From Eggerthella timonensis (lineage in GTDB: Bacteria > Actinomycetota > Coriobacteriia > Coriobacteriales > Eggerthellaceae), in contig NZ_FXXA01000002.1 in NCBI RefSeq assembly GCF_900184265.1, positions 1,970,539 to 2,034,538 of the forward strand: a stretch of 64,000 nt of DNA, written 5' to 3'. Numbering within the stretch: the stretch's first letter is position 1; each line of letters opens with the position of its first letter. The notes under the pieces are model-generated. The model ran no database searches. It was not told the DNA's origin and saw nothing but the letters and a program-made list of their open reading frames with translations. The position numbers were made by a program, and so were the translations under genes. Of this stretch, positions 16,567-25,054 are shown in pieces.

Positions 16567-17729
16567 CGGTCGATCCTCTCGGCACGCGCTCCCGGCGCCC
16601 CGACCGTCACGGGAAGGCAGGCCTCGTAGCCCAGCAGCGCGTCCATCGACGCGCGAAACGCGTCCGCCTCGTCGGACGGCACGAAGGCCAGCACGCTTCC
16701 GCCGAACCCGCCGCCGTGGATGCGCCACGCTCCGCGCCCGCCCAGCAAGTGTTCGCACAGCGCGAGGATCACCATGGCCGGCTGCTCGTCGCCCGAGCCG
16801 TCGCCGCGGGGCGACACGTTCTGCAGGAACTGGGCCGACGACGCGCCCGAGCGCCGCACGCCCTCGAGGAACGCCTCGACGTCGCCGGCCGCGAGCGCCT
16901 CGCGCTGTGCGCGCACGCGCCGGGTCTCCTCGAAGTAGTGGAGCGCGCGCAGCGCCGCGCGATCGCCCAGCCGGCCGCGCACGTCTCCGAGCCCGTCGAG
17001 GAAGGCGGGATAGGGGACGTCCTCCAGCCGGTCGTGCCCGAATCGCTCGGCGACGGCGCGCATGTCGGCGGGGACGGCGGCGTACTCGTCCGCGTAGGCG
17101 GCATGGTCGCAGCGGCTGTCCACGAGGCACAGCGCGTATCCGGAGTCCTCCCAGTTGAAGTCGATGGGATCGACGCGCGGCACGTCGCCCGAGAAGTCGA
17201 GCGCCGCGATGCCGCCGCACGCGCTCGCCAGCTGGTCCTGCACGCCGCAGGGCTTTCCGAAGTAGGCGCGCTCGGCCTGCGCGCCCTCGAGCGCGAGGGC
17301 GACGGGATCGGGCGGCGCGGCGTCGGCGGGGCCGCCGAGCGCGCGCAGCAGCACGCCGAACAGCATCTCGAACGCGGCCGACGACGAGAGCCCGCCTCCG
17401 GAGGGGAGGTCGGAGCGCACGGTCGCGTCGAACCCGACGAGCGTTCCGCCCGCGCGCGTGTACGCGGCGGCCATGCCGCGCACGAGCGCGAGCGACGTGC
17501 CGCGCTCGGCGTCGCGCGGGTCCAGCTCGTCGCAGCGCATCGCCGCGTCGCCGAAGCCCTCCATGCTCACGCGGATCTCGTCGGTGCCATTCGGCGTCGC
17601 GAACGCGTGGATGCGCCGGTCGATGGCGGCCGAGATCGTGCATCCTCCCTGATGGTCGGTGTGGTTGCCCGCCAGCTCCACCCGCCCGGGGGCCGAAGCG
17701 CGCACCGCCGCCGCGCACACGCCCGTCAT
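16563..17729 (-). CDS. galK: galactokinase
   Basis: A 388-residue GHMP-family kinase that phosphorylates galactose at C1. The signature PGRVELAGNHTDHQGG is near the N-terminus (the usual form has GEHTDYNGG). The ATP-binding loop PSGGGLSSSAAFE, GVQDQLAS with the catalytic Asp, and the C-terminal GGGFGGSVLAF are present. ATG 17729 overlaps the GH2 stop and its own stop overlaps galT, so translation is coupled across the three genes. Substitutions in the sugar-binding signature (Asn for Glu, His for Tyr) leave room for a related hexose or pentose substrate. Confidence 0.93.
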   Translation of the reverse strand: MTGVCAAAVRASAPGRVELAGNHTDHQGGCTISAAIDRRIHAFATPNGTDEIRVSMEGFGDAAMRCDELDPRDAERGTSLALVRGMAAAYTRAGGTLVGFDATVRSDLPSGGGLSSSAAFEMLFGVLLRALGGPADAAPPDPVALALEGAQAERAYFGKPCGVQDQLASACGGIAALDFSGDVPRVDPIDFNWEDSGYALCLVDSRCDHAAYADEYAAVPADMRAVAERFGHDRLEDVPYPAFLDGLGDVRGRLGDRAALRALHYFEETRRVRAQREALAAGDVEAFLEGVRRSGASSAQFLQNVSPRGDGSGDEQPAMVILALCEHLLGGRGAWRIHGGGFGGSVLAFVPSDEADAFRASMDALLGYEACLPVTVGAPGARAERIDR

Positions 17730-19591
17730 CGAGCGCCCCCTTCCGCCAGCTTGTTCACGCGCCTGTCGTAGGTCAACAGGCCGTTCGTCTCCTCCTCGAC
17801 GTCGGACAGCTGCGTGTACACGTAGCCCGCGAGGCCCTCCTTCTCCAGCGCGTCGGCCTGCGCGAGCGCCTCGCGCACCTCCGAGCGCAACGACGCGAGG
17901 TCGGGGCAGGCCGCGTAGCCGTAGGACGAGGCCAGCGAGCTGTGCGCGGCCAGGTGGCACGACAGCCCGCCGAACTCCGAGATCACGAACGCGCGCCGCG
18001 GCCGCGCCGCATCGTTGTACACCTCGAGCGGGCGGAAGTAGTTGTGCACGCTCAGGAAGTCCCCGCAAGCCTGGTCGTACCAGCCGCTGACGGCGTCGAT
18101 GGGACGCGTCGGGTCGAGCCCGCGCACCAGCTCCACCGCCGCGCGCGCGTCGAACTGCCCCCAGGCCTCGTTGAACAGCACCCAGGTCACGATGGACGGG
18201 TGGTTCCCCAGATGGCGCACCGTGGCGGCGCACGCGTCGGTCCACTCGGCGCGGAACGCCGCGCTGTCGGACGCGAGCCCGGGGTAGTGGCGCGGATCGT
18301 CGTCGGCGTAACGGCCCCACGACCCGCGGAAGAACGTGGGCTTGTAGCTGGAGTGCCACGGATCGGGCGCCGCGCCGCCGCTCACCATGTCCTGCCACAC
18401 CAGCATCCCCAGCTTGTCGCAGTGGTAGTACCAGCGGTCGCTCTCCACCTTGATGTGCTTGCGCAGCAGGTTGAAGCCGGCCTCGCGCATCGCGCGCGCG
18501 TCGAAGGCCAGCGCCTCGTCCGACGGCGCGGTCATGAGGCCGTCGGGCCAATACCCCTGGTCGAGCACGCCGCGCAGGAAGACGGGCTCGTGGTTGAGGC
18601 AGAAGCGGGGGATGCCGTGCTCGTCGGGCTCCACGGTCACGGTGCGAAACGCGCAGTAGCTGTCCACCCGGTCGCTGCCGTACGATACTTCGAGGTCGTA
18701 GAGGTGCGGGTCGTCGGGACTCCACCGGTGCGGGTCGGCGACGTCGATGGCGATCGTGCAGGCGCCGTCCTCCGGCGCCGCGGACGCGCGCCCGACCTCC
18801 GCGCCGCCGTCCAGCAGCCGCACGCTCACCGCCGGCGCCGTCCCGGCCGCCGCATCCGCGCCGCCGTCCGCGCGCACGTTCGCCCGCAGCACGAGCTTCC
18901 CCTCGTCGGCTCGCGCGTCGATGGCGAGCGACTCCAGGTGCGCGTTCGGCACCGCCTCCAGCCATACGCTCTGCCAGATGCCGCTCTGCGCGGTGTACCA
19001 GATGCCCCCGCGCGCAAGCCGCTGCTTGCCGCGCAGCTGCACGCCGGCGTCGCTCGGGTCGTGCACGCATACGACCAGCTCGTTGTCGTCGCCCGTCAGC
19101 GCGTCGGTGACGTCGAAGGCGAACGGCAGGTACCCGCCCGCATGCGCGCCCACGCGCGCGCCGTTCACGGAGCACGAGCACGCGTAGTCCACGGCCTCGA
19201 AGTGCAGGATGCAGCGCTGGCGGGATGCGTCGAACCCTTCCGGCGCGCCGAAGCGCCGCCGGTACCACAGGAGCTCGCCCGGCTGCAGCTGTCGCCCGAC
19301 GCCCGACAGGGGCGCTTCCGGCGAGAACGGCACGAGGATGTCCCCCTCCCATGCGGCGGGCGGCTCGGCGTCGCGCCACGCGCTCGCCGCGTCGGCGACG
19401 GGCGCGATCGCATAATCCCAGCGCCCGTCGAGCACCTCGAAGGCCGCCCGCGCGAACTGCGGTCGCGGGTGGTGCGCCGCGCGGTCGCCGCCCGCTGCGG
19501 CGAGGTCGCTCCACGGCGTGGTTAGCGGTCGCAGCGCGGCGTGCTCCGGCTTGCGCGGCGCGCTCGCGATGACGCGCTTGAGGTCGAGCAT
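17726..19591 (-). CDS. glycoside hydrolase family 2 (beta-galactosidase/glucuronidase-like)
   Basis: A 621-residue cytoplasmic GH2 enzyme with no signal peptide. An N-terminal jelly-roll domain (GRWDYAIAP...LWYRRRF...HFEAVDYACSCSVNG) is followed by an immunoglobulin-like domain and a TIM barrel. The acid/base Glu is in LFNEAWGQ and the nucleophile Glu in ISEFGG. It is shorter than LacZ (about 1,020), as is common for GH2 enzymes acting on small galactosides or glucuronides. It sits between an MFS transporter and galK, so release of galactose from an imported beta-galactoside is the likely role. The start at 19591 follows an AAGGAG-type site. Confidence 0.88.
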   Translation of the reverse strand: MLDLKRVIASAPRKPEHAALRPLTTPWSDLAAAGGDRAAHHPRPQFARAAFEVLDGRWDYAIAPVADAASAWRDAEPPAAWEGDILVPFSPEAPLSGVGRQLQPGELLWYRRRFGAPEGFDASRQRCILHFEAVDYACSCSVNGARVGAHAGGYLPFAFDVTDALTGDDNELVVCVHDPSDAGVQLRGKQRLARGGIWYTAQSGIWQSVWLEAVPNAHLESLAIDARADEGKLVLRANVRADGGADAAAGTAPAVSVRLLDGGAEVGRASAAPEDGACTIAIDVADPHRWSPDDPHLYDLEVSYGSDRVDSYCAFRTVTVEPDEHGIPRFCLNHEPVFLRGVLDQGYWPDGLMTAPSDEALAFDARAMREAGFNLLRKHIKVESDRWYYHCDKLGMLVWQDMVSGGAAPDPWHSSYKPTFFRGSWGRYADDDPRHYPGLASDSAAFRAEWTDACAATVRHLGNHPSIVTWVLFNEAWGQFDARAAVELVRGLDPTRPIDAVSGWYDQACGDFLSVHNYFRPLEVYNDAARPRRAFVISEFGGLSCHLAAHSSLASSYGYAACPDLASLRSEVREALAQADALEKEGLAGYVYTQLSDVEEETNGLLTYDRRVNKLAEGGAR

Positions 19592-19609
19592 GGCTGGCTC
19601 CTTTTCGTT

Positions 19610-19650
19610 AGAATGTCCCCATTGGGGACAGGCCCCAATGGGGACATTCT
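19610..19650. repeat. perfect 18-bp-arm palindrome between MFS and GH2 genes
   Basis: The arm AGAATGTCCCCATTGGGG, a 5-base loop and its exact complement fill most of the 64-bp gap inside the galactoside operon. It is related to 8092-8124. In RNA it would form a very stable hairpin that could reduce downstream transcription or protect mRNA ends. Confidence 0.8.
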
Positions 19651-19655
19651 CGTCC

Positions 19656-20987
19656 CTAGTCGTTGCGTCGCCGCTGCGCGCGGATGAACGGCAGCACGGC
19701 GAACGTTAACAGCGCCACGACGGCGCCTCCTAAAAAGATCAGCGACGACGGCGTGAACCCGTCTCCCACCACGCCGAACCCGATGGCGCCCGACGTGGCG
19801 CTCAGGGTCGAGCCGATCCACGGCCCCACGAGCATGGGGATGAGCACCGCCATGAAGATGCGGACGCCCTGGAAGGCCCCCACGTAGCCGGCGGGCGTGT
19901 TGTTGCGCACCTCGGCGCCGAAGCACGCCACCGCGCCCAGGTACCCGCACAGCATGAGCGCCGAGCCGACGAACACGCCCGCCGCGCTCGTGAGCAGGGT
20001 GAGCACGAGGCATCCCGCCACGAACAGCGCGAGCGGAACGACGACCGCGCGCAGGAAGCCGCGGCGATCGACCCGCTTGCCGTACAGGATGGTGAACACG
20101 GCTGCGATGACGATGCCCGGGGCCATCACGAACACGTAGTTCTCGCCCAGGATGTAGGGAAGCCGCAGGTACAGCACGTAGTAGGGCATGAACACCTGCA
20201 GCGCGGTGGCGAACACGAGGTAGGCCAGCAGCACGAGGTAGAGCATCCGGTGCTCGGACACCGCGCGCGGGCGGAAGCCGTAGCGCACGTTGTCCAGGTA
20301 GCCGCCCGCCTGCGCGCGCTCGGGCCGGGAGTCCTGCATGAGCAGTACCACCACGATGCCGAGCGCCACCACGGCGACGCCCACGATGGTGAAGAACAGC
20401 GGGTAGTCGTAGGTCACCGTGCCGTCGGGCCGCACGATCATGAGGAACATCGCGCCGCCGAACACGGCCAGCATCGCCAGCAGCGGCATGGCCGAGTTCA
20501 CGCCCTCCACCTTGCCGCGGTTCTTCTCGGTGGTGATGTCGGTGACCCATGCGTTGAAGCACGAGTCGTTCGCCAGGCTGCCGAAGAACGTCATGACGCA
20601 GTCGAACACGATGGTCAGCGTCACGCCGAACGCCATGGCCGCCGCCGCGGTGCCGGCCAGCGCGAGCGAGATGGTCTGCAGATACGCGAACACGATGATG
20701 GACGCGCCCCAGAGGATGGTGCCTGCGCCGATGAACGCCTTGCGCCTGCCCACGCGGTCCGACCACGCGCCCACGAACAGCGTGGTGGCCGCCGCGGTCA
20801 GCGCCGAGGCCGACACCATGAGCGCCACGTCGGCGAGCGACGCATTGAACACGTCCTGGATGAACAGGTTGAAGAAGTTGTTCTCGAGCGCCCAGGCCAC
20901 CTGCCCGAAGAACGACAGCAGGATGATGAGCGTCCATGTTCTCCTCGTCAGGCCGGGGCGGGGCGAGGAGGTCTTTTCTGCATGCAT
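19656..20987 (-). CDS. MFS transporter (putative sugar uptake)
   Basis: A 443-residue major facilitator with about 12 membrane helices. The loop 2-3 signature GAWSDRVGRRKAF is intact and the second half has GKRVDRRGFLR. The arrangement resembles glycoside-cation symporter and related sugar MFS proteins, but I cannot assign the substrate from sequence. It is first in the unit followed by GH2, galK and galT, so import of a galactoside is a reasonable inference. The start ATG 20987 is preceded by weak ribosome-binding sequence (GAGAG 15 bases away), so the true start could be slightly different. A perfect palindrome (21081-21140) lies upstream. Confidence 0.85.
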   Translation of the reverse strand: MHAEKTSSPRPGLTRRTWTLIILLSFFGQVAWALENNFFNLFIQDVFNASLADVALMVSASALTAAATTLFVGAWSDRVGRRKAFIGAGTILWGASIIVFAYLQTISLALAGTAAAAMAFGVTLTIVFDCVMTFFGSLANDSCFNAWVTDITTEKNRGKVEGVNSAMPLLAMLAVFGGAMFLMIVRPDGTVTYDYPLFFTIVGVAVVALGIVVVLLMQDSRPERAQAGGYLDNVRYGFRPRAVSEHRMLYLVLLAYLVFATALQVFMPYYVLYLRLPYILGENYVFVMAPGIVIAAVFTILYGKRVDRRGFLRAVVVPLALFVAGCLVLTLLTSAAGVFVGSALMLCGYLGAVACFGAEVRNNTPAGYVGAFQGVRIFMAVLIPMLVGPWIGSTLSATSGAIGFGVVGDGFTPSSLIFLGGAVVALLTFAVLPFIRAQRRRND

Positions 20988-21080
20988 GGCGGCGTCGATT
21001 CTCTCGAGGAAAACAACCTGGTGCCATCCTACCGGATTCCCGCACGCCGCGCACGCTTCGCGTTCAGCCCGTCGGCAAGC

Positions 21081-21140
21081 GCATTGTCGCCCGAAAAGTA
21101 CGGTTTTGGCTGCGATTCCGTACTTTTCGGGCGACAATGC
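21081..21140. repeat. perfect 23-bp-arm palindrome with 14-nt loop
   Basis: Arms 21081-21103 and 21118-21140 are exact reverse complements (GCATTGTCGCCCGAAAAG...). It lies between the Fe-S aldo/keto reductase and the MFS gene, both on the minus strand, and may end the former transcript. It is another member of the scattered palindrome set. Confidence 0.85.
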
Positions 21141-21178
21141 TCCCGTTCGCGACGTGCCGCGTCGGAGGCGCGCCGCCG

Positions 21179-22285
21179 CTACTTCCCGAAGTACGTCGCG
21201 ATCTCCTGCATGCGGTCGCGTTGCGCCACACCGAAGGGGCAGCGGTCGTCGCAGCGGCCGCACGCTATGCAGTCGCCGGCGCTTAGCGCGAGCTTGCGGT
21301 AGTGGCCGGCGGCCATCTCGTCGCCGACGCGCGCCAGGTCGTAGTACTTGTTCACCATGCCGATGTCGATGCCGACGGGGCAGGGCTGGCAGTGGTGGCA
21401 GTACACGCAGCGCCCTTCGGCCTCCTGCGGCGCGAACGTGCCGATCGCGCTGTAATCGCGCTCCTCCTCGGATGCATCGCAGAATGCGAGCACCGCGGCC
21501 ACGTCGTCGGGCGTGCGGAAGCCCGGCAGCACGCAGATCACGCCCGGCTTGTCCAGCGCGTAAGCGATGCACTGCGCCTTCGTGAGCGCGCGGCCGAACG
21601 GCGACGCCTTCGCATCGAGCAGCTGGCCGCCGGCGAACGCCTTCATGACGGCGATCCCCACGCCGTCGCGCTCGCAGGCACGGTACAGGTCCATGCGCTC
21701 GTTGGCCCTGCCCAAACCGTAAGAGCCTTTCGAGTAGTCGTAGGCCGGGTTGATGCTGAACATGCATTCGTCCACGAGGCCCGTGTCCAGGAAGCGCCGC
21801 GCGATGGCGGGGTTGTGCGACGAGAAGCCCAGATGGCGGATCACGCCCTGCTCCTTCAATGACAGCGCAAAGTCCCAGTTGCCGTTTTCTCGCATGGCGT
21901 CGAAGTCCTCGTCCTCGTCCATGCAGTGGATGATGCCGAAGTCGGTGTAACCGGTTTGCAGCGTGTCCAGCACGCGTGCGAACTGACGCTTGATGACGTC
22001 GAGGTCGCGGCTCCATCCGTACTGGCCGTTCGCGCCGTACACCGCGCCCAGGTGCATCTGCGTCAGGACGTCCGCACGCCGTGGAGCCAGCGCGCGCCCG
22101 TACGACGCGTAGGGCGACGCTTCGGAGGGCGCCAGATCGAAGAAGTTCACGCCTGCGTCGAGCGCCAACGCGAGCGCGGATTCGATCTCGCGGTCGTCGG
22201 CGGCCTCGTGGATCGATCCCATCCCGAAGCCGATGACGCTCGCGCGCTCGCCCCCGCGCGGGAAGGTGCGGTATTCCATGGCCAT
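21179..22285 (-). CDS. aldo/keto reductase with C-terminal ferredoxin domain
   Basis: A 368-residue protein: an aldo/keto reductase barrel (residues about 1-280) followed by a ferredoxin-like tail with CVYCHHCQPC (near 310) and CIACGRCDDRCPFG (near 340) for two 4Fe-4S clusters. Asp50 and His120 of the catalytic tetrad are in place, but the usual Lys position reads Gln76 (VLTQMHLG), so the chemistry may not be standard. Start ATG 22285; an alternative ATG is at 22279. It is driven by MerR-type promoter copy E. Such Fe-S aldo/keto reductases are common in anaerobes and presumably take electrons from ferredoxin-like partners. Confidence 0.88.
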   Translation of the reverse strand: MAMEYRTFPRGGERASVIGFGMGSIHEAADDREIESALALALDAGVNFFDLAPSEASPYASYGRALAPRRADVLTQMHLGAVYGANGQYGWSRDLDVIKRQFARVLDTLQTGYTDFGIIHCMDEDEDFDAMRENGNWDFALSLKEQGVIRHLGFSSHNPAIARRFLDTGLVDECMFSINPAYDYSKGSYGLGRANERMDLYRACERDGVGIAVMKAFAGGQLLDAKASPFGRALTKAQCIAYALDKPGVICVLPGFRTPDDVAAVLAFCDASEEERDYSAIGTFAPQEAEGRCVYCHHCQPCPVGIDIGMVNKYYDLARVGDEMAAGHYRKLALSAGDCIACGRCDDRCPFGVAQRDRMQEIATYFGK

Positions 22286-22319
22286 GCTCTGCCTTTCGTC
22301 GATTGCTGGTCTGCCGGAC

Positions 22320-22350
22320 ATCGTAGCCCTTGGAGTCCGCTCTAAGTCAA
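22320..22350 (-). promoter_or_regulatory. MerR-type promoter, copy E (Fe-S aldo/keto reductase)
   Basis: On the minus strand TTGACT (22345-22350), 19 bp, TACGAT (22320-22325). The spacer holds TAGAGC-GG-ACTCCA, an imperfect dyad. Confidence 0.7.
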
Positions 22351-22390
22351 GCGCATGATCGGGAAAACGCCGGTGCGGCATGCCTCGCCT

Positions 22391-22542
22391 GGGCGCAAAA
22401 CGGCACCCGTGACATTTTTGCATGCGGATTCGACCGGTTCCCCGAAGAGGAGAATTCTCGCCACCTGGGATTTCTTTTGTGGGAATTTCCTTATGGGGGA
22501 GAAGAACGGCCTTTCGATTGCCATGGCTCCCGTTTTGCGCCC
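22391..22542. repeat. long-arm inverted-repeat element 1
   Basis: GGGCGCAAAACGG (22391-22403) is repeated in inverse at 22530-22542. The interior contains, on the minus strand, AAATCCCAGGT (22463-22473), about 69 bp from the right end. It shares this core and layout with the elements at 35904, 41555, 56216 and 63542. It fills most of the 416-bp divergent gap before the tetR gene; the rest is promoters. Confidence 0.6.
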
Positions 22543-22633
22543 GAACGCTTTCGTGTACCTCCGCATAGCGGCCGCAGCGCAACCCTCCTCGATGCGTCGT
22601 TCCTTCGAGCAGGCGCTTCATATCAGCCCTTCC

Positions 22634-22682
22634 TTGACATCGCGCCATAGGGGGCGTATTTTATGAATGAGAAAATATTCAT
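22634..22682 (+). promoter_or_regulatory. tetR promoter with overlapping operator
   Basis: TTGACA (22634-22639), 17 bp, TATTTT (22657-22662). Immediately downstream is the inverted repeat ATGAAT-N8-ATTCAT (22663-22682), covering the expected transcription start. This fits autorepression by the TetR protein and argues that translation starts at 22702, not 22663. Confidence 0.65.
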
Positions 22683-22701
22683 CCAAAAGAACGGGAAACC
22701 T

Positions 22702-23304
22702 ATGCCGAAATCGGCGGAGCAATGCGCGGCCATGCGCGACGAGATGCGGGAGCGGATACTGCGGGAGTCGCTGCGCTACTTCGCGCGCAACGGCTTCGCG
22801 GGAACGAAGATCGCCGATTTGGCGCGCGGCATCGGCATCGCGCAGGGGACGATCTACCGTTACTTCGACTCGAAGGAGGACCTGTTCAGCGCGCTGCGCA
22901 CGCTGGTGGCGAACGACGAGGACGTCCGCGAGCTCAAGCTGCTCGCGCGGCTGCCGTTGACGGCTAAGGCGAAGATCCGCCGCCTCGCCGCCTCCGTCCT
23001 CGACCGTCTCGCCGACGACGAGCTGTTCGCGGCCTCCGTGGTGCTGAACACGCAGCTCATGCTCGAGGAGGGCCTGCGGGACGGACTTCCGGCACCGTAC
23101 CGCTCCGAGCTGTACGCGCACACGGCGCGCATCGTCGAGCAGGGCCAGCGCGAGGGCAGCGTTGCGGCGGGCGACCCGCTCAAGCTGGCCGACTTCTTCT
23201 GGGGCGTCGCGTACCTGTACGCGTTGAAGCGGCTGTTCGCCACGGGCTTCGACATGATCGACGCGGCCGACATGGAGCGCACGCTGCTGAAGGGCGGGCG
23301 CTAG
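22702..23304 (+). CDS. TetR-family transcriptional regulator
   Basis: A 200-residue regulator. The N-terminal helix-turn-helix is clear (RYFARNGFAGTKIADLARGIGIAQGTIYRYFDSKEDLF pattern, including GTIYRYF). The C-terminal ligand domain has no recognisable specificity. An upstream in-frame ATG at 22663 lies directly after the -10 box and inside a 20-bp operator-like palindrome, so I prefer ATG 22702. It is followed after 1 base by a short-chain dehydrogenase, forming an autoregulated two-gene operon. The inducer is unknown. Confidence 0.88.
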   Translation: MPKSAEQCAAMRDEMRERILRESLRYFARNGFAGTKIADLARGIGIAQGTIYRYFDSKEDLFSALRTLVANDEDVRELKLLARLPLTAKAKIRRLAASVLDRLADDELFAASVVLNTQLMLEEGLRDGLPAPYRSELYAHTARIVEQGQREGSVAAGDPLKLADFFWGVAYLYALKRLFATGFDMIDAADMERTLLKGGR

Positions 23305-23305
23305 C

Positions 23306-24076
23306 ATGGGCGCGCGCATCGCGTTGGTGACGGGCGCGACCGGCGGCCTCGGGCGCGCGTTCGCGGAGCAGCTGCTCGAGGAAGGGGATCTCGACGAGCT
23401 GTGGGCGGTGGCTCGCACCGAGCGGAAGCTCGAGCGCTTGCGCGACGAGCTGGGCGCGCGCGTGGTGCCGTTGGCGGCCGATTTGGCGGATGCATCGGGG
23501 CTGCGGGTCGTCGAGCGCGCGCTCGAAGAGGCGCATCCCTCGGTGGCCTACCTGGTGAACAACGCGGGGACGGCCAAGATGGGCGCCTGGGACGACTTCT
23601 CCGTCGGCGAGATCGAGCGCACGATCGCCCTGAACTGCTCTGCCCTCGCCGCGCTCTGCCGGATCTGCCTGCCCAGCATGCAACGGGGAAGCCGCATCCT
23701 GAACGTGTCGTCCGCGTCGGCGTTCCAGCCCACGCCCTACCTCGGCCTGTACGCGGCGACGAAGGCGTTCGAGCTCAGCTATTCGCGAGCGCTCAACGCC
23801 GAGCTGGCGGGCACCGGAATAACGGCATGCGCGGTATGCCCGAGCTGGGTGGACACCGATCTGCTCCTGCGCGAGGTCAACGGGCGGCGCGTCGCCTTTC
23901 CCGGGCTCGTGCCTCCCGGCAAGGTGGTCGCCCGCGCGCTGCGCGACGCACGGCGGGGACGGGAGCTCTCGGTGTTCCCGCTGTACGCGAAGTACCTGCA
24001 CGTAGCCGCGAAGGCGGTGCCGCAGCGCCTCGTCATGGCCACGTGGCTGCGCATGTTGAAGCGCTACGAGGGCTGA
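23306..24076 (+). CDS. short-chain dehydrogenase/reductase (SDR)
   Basis: A 256-residue classical SDR. Present are the cofactor glycine motif TGATGGLG, NNAG, the catalytic Ser in VSSASAF and YAATK (YxxxK). The C-terminal part after residue 200 resembles SDRs acting on long-chain acyl or lipid ketones (LPPGKVVARAL...LSVFPLYAKYLH type), but this is weak evidence. It begins 1 base after the tetR stop, so it is co-transcribed and is probably the target of that regulator. Confidence 0.9.
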   Translation: MGARIALVTGATGGLGRAFAEQLLEEGDLDELWAVARTERKLERLRDELGARVVPLAADLADASGLRVVERALEEAHPSVAYLVNNAGTAKMGAWDDFSVGEIERTIALNCSALAALCRICLPSMQRGSRILNVSSASAFQPTPYLGLYAATKAFELSYSRALNAELAGTGITACAVCPSWVDTDLLLREVNGRRVAFPGLVPPGKVVARALRDARRGRELSVFPLYAKYLHVAAKAVPQRLVMATWLRMLKRYEG

Positions 24077-24192
24077 GGGCGGGAGAGCGCCCTTCGGCGG
24101 CGTTTCGAGAGAAAGGCAACGAGCGATTCCGCGAGCCAGCATGAAGACGCAGAGCCGAAGACGCGCAAACATGATAAGCAAGGGGAACGAGC

Positions 24193-24840
24193 ATGGGGAT
24201 TATCGATAACAAGTCATTGGGAAACGCAAGCGCCTTGCTGATCGGCGTGCTGTATATCGCGACAACCGCCTGGGGATATTATTCTGCTATCCCGAATGAG
24301 GAATATGTGCATTTGAGTGAATGGTGCTGTGTTTCCGGAGTCGTTGGAGGGGTTCTCTACATTTTTTCGTATTTCCATCGACGGCTGAACGGGAAAGGGA
24401 TGCATCCGGTTGTCTTTTTGGACAGCACCCTGGCGCTCGACTTGATATTGATCGCCACGATAGCGATGCAACTTAACCTTGACGGCGCATACTGGTTTCT
24501 TCATGTGATAAACCCAGTCTTGGTGACGGTGCATTTTCTTCTGTTTTGCGATTGCAGGGAGATCGCGAACCGGAAACTCCTGCTTACCAGCATCGTTTTC
24601 CCTGTTTGCTATATCGCTTTTACAGCAGTTGTCTATGCGGGTATCGGAGTGGCGCCATTTCCGGCAAGCATGATTTTGATACAAGCCCGAGTCGAGGTAT
24701 CGATGGTGCTCATTGCAGGGTTATGCGGTTCGATTGTGCTCATGGCATTTCTTCTTAATGGAATGAACAAGTGGGTACGCAATACGTTCGAGAAAGGCGG
24801 AATGTGCGAAGTCAGGCCTTCCTCGTCGATCAAAGAGTGA
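24193..24840 (+). CDS. membrane protein, possibly Pr6Pr family
   Basis: A 215-residue protein with about six hydrophobic helices (LLIGVLYIATTAWGYYSA near the start, LDLILIATIAMQL and INPVLVTVHFLLF in the middle). The HVINPVLVTVHFLLF segment recalls Pr6Pr/FAR-17a-type proteins, but I am not sure. Start ATG 24193 follows CAAGGGG. The gene is clearly more AT-rich and uses more A/T-ending codons than its neighbours, a sign of recent acquisition. It stands alone between the SDR gene and the RNHCP-rsgA pair. Function unknown. Confidence 0.6.
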   Translation: MGIIDNKSLGNASALLIGVLYIATTAWGYYSAIPNEEYVHLSEWCCVSGVVGGVLYIFSYFHRRLNGKGMHPVVFLDSTLALDLILIATIAMQLNLDGAYWFLHVINPVLVTVHFLLFCDCREIANRKLLLTSIVFPVCYIAFTAVVYAGIGVAPFPASMILIQARVEVSMVLIAGLCGSIVLMAFLLNGMNKWVRNTFEKGGMCEVRPSSSIKE

Positions 24841-24876
24841 GAAGCGGTGAGAAGCTGCCGCAAAGAGGTCGGCTGT

Positions 24877-25054
24877 TTGCAAAACCCGACGCTCCTGTGG
24901 TATAAACGACGGCGTCAACACTACTTGAGGAGCATGACTTTTGTCACAAGGATGTAGCGTGGAGATTGTCGCAAGCCGGGAGGTTTGCGAGCGCTAGTCT
25001 CCGCTGGAACCTCCCAAACAGGGCAACGACCATCAACGTTTTGGGAGAACCACC
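24877..25054 (+). promoter_or_regulatory. promoter and structured leader of RNHCP-rsgA
   Basis: TTGCAA (24877-24882), 18 bp, TATAAA (24901-24906), then a leader of about 140 nt. The leader includes GGGAGGTT...AACCTCCC (about 24979-25016), an 8-bp closing stem around a GC-rich hairpin region. The leader length and stem suggest an RNA control element. No known class was recognised. Confidence 0.5.
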
